Shown: positions 6,702 through 13,243 of the stretch, in pieces | Layout: every line of letters starts with the position of its first letter | Numbering within the stretch: position 1 is the first letter of the stretch | Assembly: GCA_036388295.1 (NCBI GenBank) | Contig: DASVSC010000178.1 | Coordinates: 1-14,225, forward strand | Direction of reading: 5' to 3' | Length of the DNA: 14,225 nt | Source of the DNA: RYN-431 sp036388295 | GTDB lineage: Bacteria > Planctomycetota > Phycisphaerae > Tepidisphaerales > Tepidisphaeraceae | The notes under the pieces: generated by a model | The model's input: the letters and a program-made list of their open reading frames with translations, nothing else | The model's database searches: none | Told to the model about the DNA's origin: nothing | Program-made: the position numbers and the translations under genes

Positions 6702-7268
6702 TCATTGCGTTTCGACACGCCGCAACACTTCTACGACGTAATACGGGCCGGGTTCGGGTTCTTCTATTGAGAATCTGAGGGCGACTTCCTCAGCCTTAGT
6801 GAGATCAGTAAGTAAGCAATGTTCGTTTGTTTCGATCTCCTCTGCCATCGAGTTGCACGAAAGTGGCGAACATGCGAATTGACTGTCATGAAACTCGTAC
6901 AGCTTAGATACGGCATCGAATCCTACAGACGCAAAATTAGCAGGTAACGGATCGATGTCCGACATGGGCAGTTCAAGCGGCATGCGCATGCCCGTGTCAA
7001 AAATTGCCGGAAGCAAGCGATAGGCATGAATCTCGAATTGTGAGCGCTGCCCTTCTGGAATTATGGACTCCGCAGTCGCTTCCGAGAAATAGAGGTACAT
7101 CGTGTTGTGTTTCCACTGGTTGATCCAGTTGGCAGGCCCTTTTGAGATGCAATCGCTAACACTGCGAATAGCGACGACGCGGTCGGCCTTCAACCAATCA
7201 GGTCTTTGCTCGACTTGCTTCGGGAAGTAGCCAATGAGTGACAGAGCTTGCGTGGGTGGGACGGCCAT
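6702..7268 (-). CDS. Protein of unknown function, lower G+C than neighbours
   Basis: 188 residues with no signal peptide or membrane segment, so probably cytoplasmic. The N-terminal part (LIGYFPK at 11-17, SVSDCISKGP at 36-45, WINQWKHN at 48-55) resembles a scattered family of uncharacterised bacterial proteins in which a GYFPK motif, a cysteine in SxCIS and a WKHN motif recur. This likeness is from memory and could be wrong. The rest holds acidic stretches and no catalytic motif I know. Base composition is unlike its neighbours: about 48% G+C over 6721-6900 by hand count, against 67% over 7441-7500 in cysS. That suggests recent transfer. The start at 7268 has no Shine-Dalgarno sequence; a start a few codons later is possible. 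It lies 41 bases after cysS on the same strand. Confidence 0.75.
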   Translation of the reverse strand: MAVPPTQALSLIGYFPKQVEQRPDWLKADRVVAIRSVSDCISKGPANWINQWKHNTMYLYFSEATAESIIPEGQRSQFEIHAYRLLPAIFDTGMRMPLELPMSDIDPLPANFASVGFDAVSKLYEFHDSQFACSPLSCNSMAEEIETNEHCLLTDLTKAEEVALRFSIEEPEPGPYYVVEVLRRVETQ

Positions 7269-7309
7269 TTTCGCAATCCACTTTTTCTATATTCGTTGAA
7301 GATCGATCC

Positions 7310-8761
7310 TCAACCCTGTCGCCAGACGGTGCCGTCTTTTTTGTCTTCCAGCGTGATCTTCAACTCGTTCAAACCATCCCGAATGGCGTCGGCGGTGGCG
7401 AAGTCTTTCCGCTTCCGCGCTTCGGCCCGCAGGCGGATGATCAGCTGCATCAGCGGGTCGGTCAGGCCGTCGTCCTTCTTCTTCTCGGGCGGGGCGAACG
7501 TCAGGCCGAGCAGGCCGGCGAGGAACTTGAAGCGGCCGGCGGCGGCGAGGACGACCGCAACGCTGCTCGGGTCGGCGGCATTCTCCACGCCGCTGCGTTC
7601 GATCTCGCCGTTGATCGCGCCGGCCATTTCATGAAGCGCCGCGATCGCGCCGGCGGTGTTGAAGTCGTCGTCCATGCTGACGACGAACTTGTCCTCGAAC
7701 GGCTGGGCCAGCGCGCTGTCGTCGCTGGCGGCGACCTGGCGCAAACGCGACGTGCGCTCCAGCAGACGGCTGAAGACGCCGATGGCTTTTTTAGTGTTGT
7801 CGAGGGCTTCGTCAGAAAACTCGATCGGGCTGCGATAGTGGGTGCTCAGCAGCAGGTAGCGCAGCACGTCAGGGCCGTGGGTGTCGAGCAGATCGGCGGC
7901 GTCCATGACGTTGCCGAGGCTTTTGCTCATCTTTTCGCTTTTCCACTCGCCGCTGGCGGCCTTGGTTTTCACTTTCGTCAGGCCGTTGTGCAGCCAGTAT
8001 TTGACGAACGTGCCGCCGTGGGCGCACTCACTTTGCGCCAGTTCGTTTTCGTGGTGCGGGAATTTCAGGTCGTCGCCGCCGCCGTGGATGTCGAAGGTGT
8101 TGCCGAGGTATTTGGCGCTCATGGCCGAGCATTCGATGTGCCAGCCGGGCCGGCCGTTGCCCCAGGGGCTGGGCCAACTCGGTTCGCCGGGCTTGGTGGC
8201 CTTCCAAAGGGCGAAGTCGCTCGGCAGTTTTTTGCCTTGGCCGGCGAGGTCGCGCAAGCCGGCTTCCTGGTCGGCGAGTTTGCGGTTGGAGAGCTTGCCG
8301 TAGTCGGCGTCGCTGGCAGTATCGAACCAGACGTCGCCGCCGCCGGGGGCGTAGGCATGGCCCTTGGCGATCAGGGTTTGGATCATCGCCACGATGTCGG
8401 GCATGTGTTCGCTGGCACGCGGGAAGTGGTCGATGTTCGACCGCACGTTCAGGCGGTCCAGCACGGTCATGTACAGCGCCGTCTGTTCCTCGGCCAAGGC
8501 TTTGAACGTGATGCCGCGGCGGTCGGCCTCGATGATGATCTTGTCGTCCACGTCGGTGACGTTCACGACCCAGTTCACGCGGTAGCCTTTGAACGTGAGG
8601 TAGCGTTTGATCGTGTCGAAAATGACCGGCCCGACGAGGTGGCCCAGGTGCGGCGGCTTGTAAACGGTCGGGCCGCACAGATAGATGCCGACGTGACCGT
8701 CACGCAGCGGCGCGAACGGCTCTTTTTCGCGCGAAAGGGTGTTGTAGACGCGTAGGGACAT
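7310..8761 (-). CDS. cysS: Cysteinyl-tRNA synthetase
   Basis: 483 residues from the ATG at 8761, a normal length. It charges tRNA-Cys with cysteine in the cytoplasm. This is a class I synthetase with the HIGH-type motif HLGH at 38-41 and KMSKS at 277-281. The zinc site that selects cysteine is complete: C29 (YLCGPTVY), C211 (HIECSAMS), H236 and E240 (FPHHENE). The DIHGGGDDLKFPHHENE block is diagnostic. The C-terminal part ends ADAIRDGLNELKITLEDKKDGTVWR, as in the family. The frame stays open 109 codons upstream, through the terminator and into ispF, but the start at 8761 matches the family N-terminus. An AGAGG 13 bases upstream is rather far for a Shine-Dalgarno site. It lies 59 bases after ispF with a terminator between, so it probably has its own promoter. 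Confidence 0.98.
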   Translation of the reverse strand: MSLRVYNTLSREKEPFAPLRDGHVGIYLCGPTVYKPPHLGHLVGPVIFDTIKRYLTFKGYRVNWVVNVTDVDDKIIIEADRRGITFKALAEEQTALYMTVLDRLNVRSNIDHFPRASEHMPDIVAMIQTLIAKGHAYAPGGGDVWFDTASDADYGKLSNRKLADQEAGLRDLAGQGKKLPSDFALWKATKPGEPSWPSPWGNGRPGWHIECSAMSAKYLGNTFDIHGGGDDLKFPHHENELAQSECAHGGTFVKYWLHNGLTKVKTKAASGEWKSEKMSKSLGNVMDAADLLDTHGPDVLRYLLLSTHYRSPIEFSDEALDNTKKAIGVFSRLLERTSRLRQVAASDDSALAQPFEDKFVVSMDDDFNTAGAIAALHEMAGAINGEIERSGVENAADPSSVAVVLAAAGRFKFLAGLLGLTFAPPEKKKDDGLTDPLMQLIIRLRAEARKRKDFATADAIRDGLNELKITLEDKKDGTVWRQG

Positions 8762-8773
8762 TCGGTCGGTTGC

Positions 8774-8803
8774 CTCTGAAAAACAGGGCCGCTGAAGCGG
8801 CCC
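8774..8803 (-). terminator. Intrinsic terminator after ispF
   Basis: On the - strand an 8-base stem GGGCCGCT/AGCGGCCC (8803-8786) is followed at once by TGTTTTTC (8785-8778). The tight loop leaves 7 pairs around TTCA. It begins 17 bases after the ispF stop and ends 12 bases before the cysS start, so it should separate the regulator-ispF transcript from cysS. Confidence 0.85.
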
Positions 8804-8820
8804 GTGCCCCGCATGGTAGG

Positions 8821-9297
8821 TCAGGTCTGGCGTGTGAGCAAAACCACGGCGTGGGCGGCGATGGCCTCGCCCCGGCCGACGGCGTCGCAGCCTTCGTTCG
8901 TGCCGGCTTTCAAGTTGACCGGGGCGTGGCAGAGCGTGGTCAGCCGGTCGCGGATGGCGGCCTTGAACGGCTTGATCTTCGGCTTCTCCGCCATCAGCGT
9001 CACGTCGGCGTTGGCGATCGCGTAGCCGGCCGCTTTCGCCTCGGCGACGGCCGCGGTCAGGAACAGGTCGCTGCTCGCGTTTTTCCATTGCGGGTCGGTG
9101 TCGGAAAAGTGTTCGCCGATGTCGCCGACGCCGAGGGCGCCGAAGATGGCGTCAACGAGGGCATGAATGGCCACGTCGCCGTCGGAATGGGCGACGGCGG
9201 ACATCGTTTCGGACACGACCACGCCGCCGACGAGCAGGCGGCCGCCGGGTTGGAGGCGGTGGATGTCGTAGCCGTGGCCGATGCGGGAGTCGGTCAT
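8821..9297 (-). CDS. ispF: 2-C-methyl-D-erythritol 2,4-cyclodiphosphate synthase
   Basis: 158 residues, the usual length. IspF cyclises CDP-methylerythritol phosphate, losing CMP, in the MEP route to isoprenoid precursors. It is a homotrimer with zinc at the subunit interfaces. The metal ligands are visible: D11 and H13 (GHGYDIHRL) and H45 (HSDGDVAIHAL, 37-47). The IGEHFSDTDP block and the C-terminal KAGTNEGCDAVGRGEAIAAHAVVLL are also diagnostic. It stands alone, with no ispD next to or fused to it. Its ATG overlaps the stop of the sigma54 activator by four bases (ATGA), so translation is probably coupled to that gene. Confidence 0.98.
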   Translation of the reverse strand: MTDSRIGHGYDIHRLQPGGRLLVGGVVVSETMSAVAHSDGDVAIHALVDAIFGALGVGDIGEHFSDTDPQWKNASSDLFLTAAVAEAKAAGYAIANADVTLMAEKPKIKPFKAAIRDRLTTLCHAPVNLKAGTNEGCDAVGRGEAIAAHAVVLLTRQT

Positions 9298-10661
9298 GTC
9301 AGGTCGTATTCTTTCAGCTTCCGGTACAGCGTGCGTTCGCCGATGCCGAGAATTTTGCTGGCCTGTTCGCGGTTGCCGTCGGTCATTTTGAGCGTGTTGC
9401 GGATCAGTTCCTTTTCCGCCTGTTCGATGCTGATGCCGACGAGGCTGTCGATGTTCTGGCCGGGGCCGGCGGTGGCTCTTGGGCTGATTTCCGGGGGAAG
9501 GTCGCGCGGGCGGAGCGTGGGGCCGTCGCTGAGGACGACCATGTTTTCGACGACGTTGCGCAGCTGTCGCACGTTGCCCGGCCAGCTGTAGGCCATCAGC
9601 TGGTGCTGGGCGGCGGGCTCGATGCCGTCGATTTTTTTGCCGTACTTTTCGGCGCTCTGGTTCATGAAAAACAGCGTCAGCAGCGGGATGTCCGGGCGGC
9701 GCTCGCGCAGGGGCGGGATGTGCAGGCTGATGCCCTTGATGCGGAAGAAAAGGTCCTCACGGAACTTCCGCTCGGCCACCATTTCGTCGAGGTTGCGGTT
9801 GGTGGCGCTGATCAGGCGCACGTCTACTCTGCGGACCTCGTTGCTGCCCAGGCGGACGACTTCGCCGCTTTCCAGGACGCGCAGCAGCTTGGCCTGCATG
9901 GGGCCGGGCATGTCGCCGATTTCGTCGAGGAACAGCGTGCCGCGGTCGGCGTATTCGAAGCGGCCTTCACGGTCGCTTTGGGCGCCGGTGAAGGCCCCTT
10001 TGACGTGTCCGAACAGTTCGTCTTCCAGGATCGATTCGCTCAGGCCGGCGCAGTTCAGGGGCACCAGTCGCTGGCGGCGGCGGCGGGAATGGTTGTGGAT
10101 CGCGCGGGCGAACAGTTCTTTACCCGTGCCGCTTTCGCCGAGGATGAGGATCGGGATGTCGCTCATGGCGACCTGCCGGGCGGTTTGAACGACCGCCAGC
10201 ATCTGCGGGCTGCGGCCGACGATGCCCTCGAAGCCGCCGGCCTCCATCACCTGCGCCGTCAGCACTTCGTTCTCGCGGCGCAGCTGGCTGCGCTCGACGG
10301 CCTGGCCGACCTTGGTGCGGAAGTATTCCAGGTCGAGCGGCTTTTCGATGTAGTCGAACGCCCCTTCGCTCAGGGCCTGCTTGCAGGTGGGAATGTCGGC
10401 GTAGGCCGTCACCAGCAGCACGACGGGGGCCGGGTTCAGCTTCATCGCGTAGGTCAGCAGTTCCAGGCCTTCGGGGCTGCCGTCCATCATCAGGTCGGTG
10501 ACAATCACGTCGAACTGCCGGCGGTCGAGCTTGGCGGTGGCTTCGGTGATGTTGTGGGCCTGCTCGGTCGGGTGGCCGAGGCGGTCTAGGGCGTCGACCA
10601 TCACCTGGGCGTGATCGAGTTCGTCGTCGACAATGAGAATGCGGGCGGGGGCGTCGGGCAT
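9294..10661 (-). CDS. NtrC-family sigma54-dependent response regulator
   Basis: 455 residues in the standard three-domain order. The receiver (about 6-122) has the acidic pair D12/D13, phospho-acceptor D56 (VTDLMMDG), T85 and K107 (IEKPLD). The AAA+ domain (about 146-385) has Walker A GESGTGKE (175-182), the sigma54-contacting loop GAFTGA (222-227) and Walker B GTLFLDEI (241-248). A Fis-type helix-turn-helix (EQASKILGIGERTLYRKLKEY) closes the protein. All residues needed for phosphorylation, ATP hydrolysis and sigma54 contact are present, so it should be a working activator. No sensor kinase gene is in the window, so its signal is unknown. Its last codon overlaps the start of ispF (ATGA), an unusual partner. 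A strong terminator upstream suggests it has its own promoter close to 10662-10710. Confidence 0.96.
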   Translation of the reverse strand: MPDAPARILIVDDELDHAQVMVDALDRLGHPTEQAHNITEATAKLDRRQFDVIVTDLMMDGSPEGLELLTYAMKLNPAPVVLLVTAYADIPTCKQALSEGAFDYIEKPLDLEYFRTKVGQAVERSQLRRENEVLTAQVMEAGGFEGIVGRSPQMLAVVQTARQVAMSDIPILILGESGTGKELFARAIHNHSRRRRQRLVPLNCAGLSESILEDELFGHVKGAFTGAQSDREGRFEYADRGTLFLDEIGDMPGPMQAKLLRVLESGEVVRLGSNEVRRVDVRLISATNRNLDEMVAERKFREDLFFRIKGISLHIPPLRERRPDIPLLTLFFMNQSAEKYGKKIDGIEPAAQHQLMAYSWPGNVRQLRNVVENMVVLSDGPTLRPRDLPPEISPRATAGPGQNIDSLVGISIEQAEKELIRNTLKMTDGNREQASKILGIGERTLYRKLKEYDLT

Positions 10662-10680
10662 GGGCCGGTGGATTGTAAGA

Positions 10681-10802
<122 letters not shown>

Positions 10803-10806
10803 CTTC

Positions 10807-11151
10807 TCACGCCCGGCGGTAGCTGGGCGGGGCGTCGCTGGCGGGGAAGCTTTCCATGGCCGCTTCGTCGATGACGTCCAGTGGCTGCTGGGTGGACGGG
10901 CGGATGCCTTCGCCGCCGAAGCTGGGGGTGCCGATGTCGCCCCCGAGGCGGCGCGCCCGGCCGCGGCCGGGCTGTTCGCTGGCCAGTTTGTTCAGGTACG
11001 CCACCGCCCCGCCCGCCGCGGCCAGGACGAACAGGAGCCGCCGGTGACGGAAGGCGTCGCGTACGAGCGACAGCCCGCCGGCCACGATGGCCACCTTGGC
11101 GATCAATGGGACAATGCTCAGGTCAGGTTCGTTGTTCTGTTCTTCGGCCAT
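10807..11151 (-). CDS. Small membrane protein with C-terminal ESFPASD motif
   Basis: 114 residues. An acidic start (MAEEQNNEPD) is followed by two hydrophobic segments at about 12-30 and 39-53, separated by the basic RDAFRHRR, so it probably spans the inner membrane twice. A Gly/Arg-rich linker leads to the C-terminal IDEAAMESFPASDAPPSY (94-111). The DEAxxESFPASDPPxW/Y motif is a short signature found at an end of many otherwise unrelated small bacterial proteins, with no known function to my knowledge. The start at 11151 is supported by AAAGAGGTG ending 5 bases upstream. The gene stands alone: a repeat with a terminator follows and 273 bases separate it from the MFS gene. Confidence 0.83.
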   Translation of the reverse strand: MAEEQNNEPDLSIVPLIAKVAIVAGGLSLVRDAFRHRRLLFVLAAAGGAVAYLNKLASEQPGRGRARRLGGDIGTPSFGGEGIRPSTQQPLDVIDEAAMESFPASDAPPSYRRA

Positions 11152-11156
11152 GATGC

Positions 11157-11165
11157 ACCTCTTTG
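11157..11165 (-). promoter_or_regulatory. Shine-Dalgarno site of the 114-residue membrane protein
   Basis: AAAGAGGTG on the - strand ends 5 bases before the ATG at 11151. It is one of only three good ribosome-binding sites seen in the window and fixes this start. Confidence 0.75.
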
Positions 11166-11277
11166 AATGGTTTCAGTCGGTCGACGCCGGTGCGTCGTCT
11201 GAGTCGATGATAGACGCCGGCTTGTCGGGCGACGGTGAAAGCAGGGCTATAAAATCGTTCATCTTGCGCGCCCGGAG

Positions 11278-11428
11278 TTAAACCACGAAGGCGCGAAGAC
11301 ACGAAGAGGGCCCGGGCGACCGGACACCGGCTACGTGATTTGAAACATGTCGACGGAAGAAATTCGGGTTCGGCGACGTACGCCAGGACGCAGAAAGCCG
11401 CTTCGTGCCTTCGCGTCTTCGTGGTTAA
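11278..11428. repeat. Inverted pair of CCACGAAGG-type repeats downstream of the MFS gene
   Basis: The left arm (11278-11307, TTAAACCACGAAGGCGCGAA then GACACGAAGA) and the right arm (11401-11428) are reverse complements with one inserted base and two mismatches. The centre is 93 bases. The sequence pattern is related to, but distinct from, the CCACGGAGG repeat at 4887-4976. The MFS stop codon (11427-11425) is part of the outer edge of the right arm. The rest of the 273-base gap (11152-11277) shows no gene I can support. Confidence 0.82.
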
Positions 11429-12657
11429 TCAGAAGTCGCAGCAACGGCCGGCACCGCAGCGGCCGTCGTCGTTCGTTTGCGCAGCACGATCGTCCACAGG
11501 CCCGCGATGACCGTCAGCCCGGCCGCCAGGATGTAGGGCCAGGCGCGGTTTCGGTCGTACAGCGCCCCCGCCGTCGCCGGGCCGGCCACGCGGGCAAGGC
11601 TGCCGAAGCCCTGGAACAGACCGAACGCCGCCCCCTGCTGCTGCGATTTAGCGTGATGGCTGATGAGCGTCGACAAGACCGGCGTCTGCAGGCTGCGGCC
11701 GACGGCGTTGAACACGCCTGCCGCGATCAGCAAGCCCAGCACCGGGTGCCCCGCCGCCAGGACGAACAGACCCATTCCGACGGCAAAGACCAGCGGCCCG
11801 AGCGTGGCGACGTTCCATTCGCCGACGCGCCGGGTCAGCGGCCCGATCGCCCGGCCCTGCACGCCGATGATCACCACGCCCAGCAGTGTGAACATCAGCC
11901 CGACCTGCCAGGTGGCAAAGCCGTAGGCGTCGGTCATGAACAAGGCGAACACCGACTCGGCCACCACGAAGGCGAACATCGACAAAAACCAGATGCCGTT
12001 GATCTGCGCCAGCACCGGCTCGCGCAGCAGCGCCAGCGACCGACGGGCGTGGCTTTCGGTGTGGACGATTGGGGCCTTCAGCGATTCAGGCAGATACACG
12101 TACGACAGCACCGCCGCGGTGAGCGAGAACGCCGCCGACGCCAGCGGGGCCAGGGCCGGGTTGAAGTGTCCCAGCACGCCGCCCAGCGCCGGCCCGAGGG
12201 CGAAGCCGATGCCGAACGCCGCGCCGAGCAGGCCCATGAACTTTGCTTTGTGCTGCGGCTCGACACTGTCGCTGACGTACGCCTGGGCGGCCGACAGGTT
12301 GCCGCCGGAAAAGCCGTCGACGAGTCGGCTGGCGTAAACGACGAACAGGCCGGCGGACGTGCCGAGCATTTTCCACGTCGCGTACGCCAGCGTCAGCGAC
12401 GCCACGCCGCTGCCGATTTGCGAGAAAATGAGAATGGGCCGCCGGCCGACGCGGTCGGAGAAACTGCCCAGAATCGGCGAGGCGATGAACTGGCACAGCG
12501 AATACGCCGACAGCAGCAGCGTGATTTCCAGATTGCTGGCCCCGAACTCGCGCGCGTAGACCGGCAGGATCGGCAGAATGATCCCGAAGCCGATCATGTC
12601 GGCCAGGACGATCAGGAACAGAACGCGGAAGGAGCTCTTCGCCGGCGGGGTCGACAT
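11425..12657 (-). CDS. MFS transporter, TetA-like (DHA1) drug/H+ antiporter type
   Basis: 410 residues from the ATG at 12657; an in-frame start 21 codons upstream would add a basic stretch with no family counterpart. The protein has the alternating hydrophobic segments of a 12-helix major facilitator. The first helix reads FLIVLADMIGFGIILPILP, close to TetA-type proteins. Motif A is GSFSDRVGRRPIL (64-76, after helix 2), and GIGFALGPALGG matches the antiporter motif C region of helix 5. Such proteins usually export drugs or small metabolites against protons; the substrate cannot be read from the sequence. Its start is 74 bases from the divergent DUF1810 gene, so both promoters lie in that gap. 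The stop codon lies within an intergenic repeat arm. Confidence 0.93.
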   Translation of the reverse strand: MSTPPAKSSFRVLFLIVLADMIGFGIILPILPVYAREFGASNLEITLLLSAYSLCQFIASPILGSFSDRVGRRPILIFSQIGSGVASLTLAYATWKMLGTSAGLFVVYASRLVDGFSGGNLSAAQAYVSDSVEPQHKAKFMGLLGAAFGIGFALGPALGGVLGHFNPALAPLASAAFSLTAAVLSYVYLPESLKAPIVHTESHARRSLALLREPVLAQINGIWFLSMFAFVVAESVFALFMTDAYGFATWQVGLMFTLLGVVIIGVQGRAIGPLTRRVGEWNVATLGPLVFAVGMGLFVLAAGHPVLGLLIAAGVFNAVGRSLQTPVLSTLISHHAKSQQQGAAFGLFQGFGSLARVAGPATAGALYDRNRAWPYILAAGLTVIAGLWTIVLRKRTTTAAAVPAVAATSD

Positions 12658-12731
12658 CAGTCGCCGCACTGTAAACCAGATTGCCGAAAGCAGGAATGCG
12701 GGCCGGGGCGGCCTTATCATCAGGCTTCAAT

Positions 12732-13184
12732 ATGACCCATCCACAAGACCCCGCCGACCCGCACGACCTGGCCCGCTTCCTCACGGCGCAGGAAGCCGAC
12801 TATGCGCAGGCGTTGTCCGAGATCCGCAGCGGCCGGAAGCGGTCGCACTGGATGTGGTACGTGTTTCCGCAGGTCGCGGGGCTGGGGCAGAGTTCGACGT
12901 CCCGCTTTTATGCGATCAAAAGTCCTGACGAGGCGCGGGCCTACCTGGCGCACCCGATTCTGGGCCCGCGGCTGATCGCGTGCGCCGAGGCGGCCGTGGC
13001 CGTCGAGGGCCGGTCGGCGCTGGAGGTGTTCGGCTCGCCAGACGATATGAAATTGAAATCGAGCGCGACGCTGTTCGCCCACGTCTCCCCGCCCGGCTCC
13101 GTGTTCGAGCGCGTGCTGACCAGATACTTCGGCGGCGAGCGCGATGACAAGACGCTCGAACTGCTCAGCCCTTCACGCGGATAA
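12732..13184 (+). CDS. DUF1810 family protein
   Basis: 150 residues, the usual length of this family, with no signal peptide or membrane segment. Matching features are DLARFLTAQ near the start, SGRKRSHWMWYVFPQ, GLGQSSTSRFYAI, EARAYLAHPILGPRL, FGSPDDMKLKSSATLF and the ending RYFGGERDDKTLELL. All of these are family-typical, so the call is firm although the function is unknown. Family members are often encoded alone and some were labelled calpastatin on weak grounds. The start at 12732 was chosen because the family motif begins shortly after it; a frame open 17 codons upstream overlaps the divergent MFS promoter region. No clear Shine-Dalgarno sequence is seen. The GH95 gene follows 59 bases downstream with its own good ribosome-binding site. 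Confidence 0.93.
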   Translation: MTHPQDPADPHDLARFLTAQEADYAQALSEIRSGRKRSHWMWYVFPQVAGLGQSSTSRFYAIKSPDEARAYLAHPILGPRLIACAEAAVAVEGRSALEVFGSPDDMKLKSSATLFAHVSPPGSVFERVLTRYFGGERDDKTLELLSPSRG

Positions 13185-13234
13185 CAGCGACGACAGATCG
13201 GCCGGAAATCGTCCTACTCGTTAAACTCCCGCCT

Positions 13235-13240
13235 GGAGGA
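13235..13240 (+). promoter_or_regulatory. Shine-Dalgarno site of the GH95 gene
   Basis: GGAGGA lies 3 bases before the ATG at 13244. It fixes the start that yields a signal peptide. Confidence 0.8.
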
Positions 13241-13243
13241 ACG

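Noticed and set aside
7269..7309. TTGAGGATCGATCTTCAA palindrome between cysS and the 188-residue gene
   Set aside because: It has no loop, one mismatch and no T run, so neither a terminator nor an operator can be supported.
7238..8755. A 505-codon open frame on the + strand opposite cysS
   Set aside because: cysS on the - strand has complete catalytic and zinc motifs. The opposite frame is a compositional by-product.
9603..10589. A 328-codon open frame on the + strand opposite the sigma54 activator
   Set aside because: It is opposite a complete three-domain regulator and has no recognisable motif.
11173..11262. A 29-codon open frame on the - strand (MNDFIALLSPSP...) upstream of the 114-residue membrane protein
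   Set aside because: It has no ribosome-binding site and no family likeness, and it is short enough to occur by chance. A leader-peptide role cannot be supported from sequence alone.
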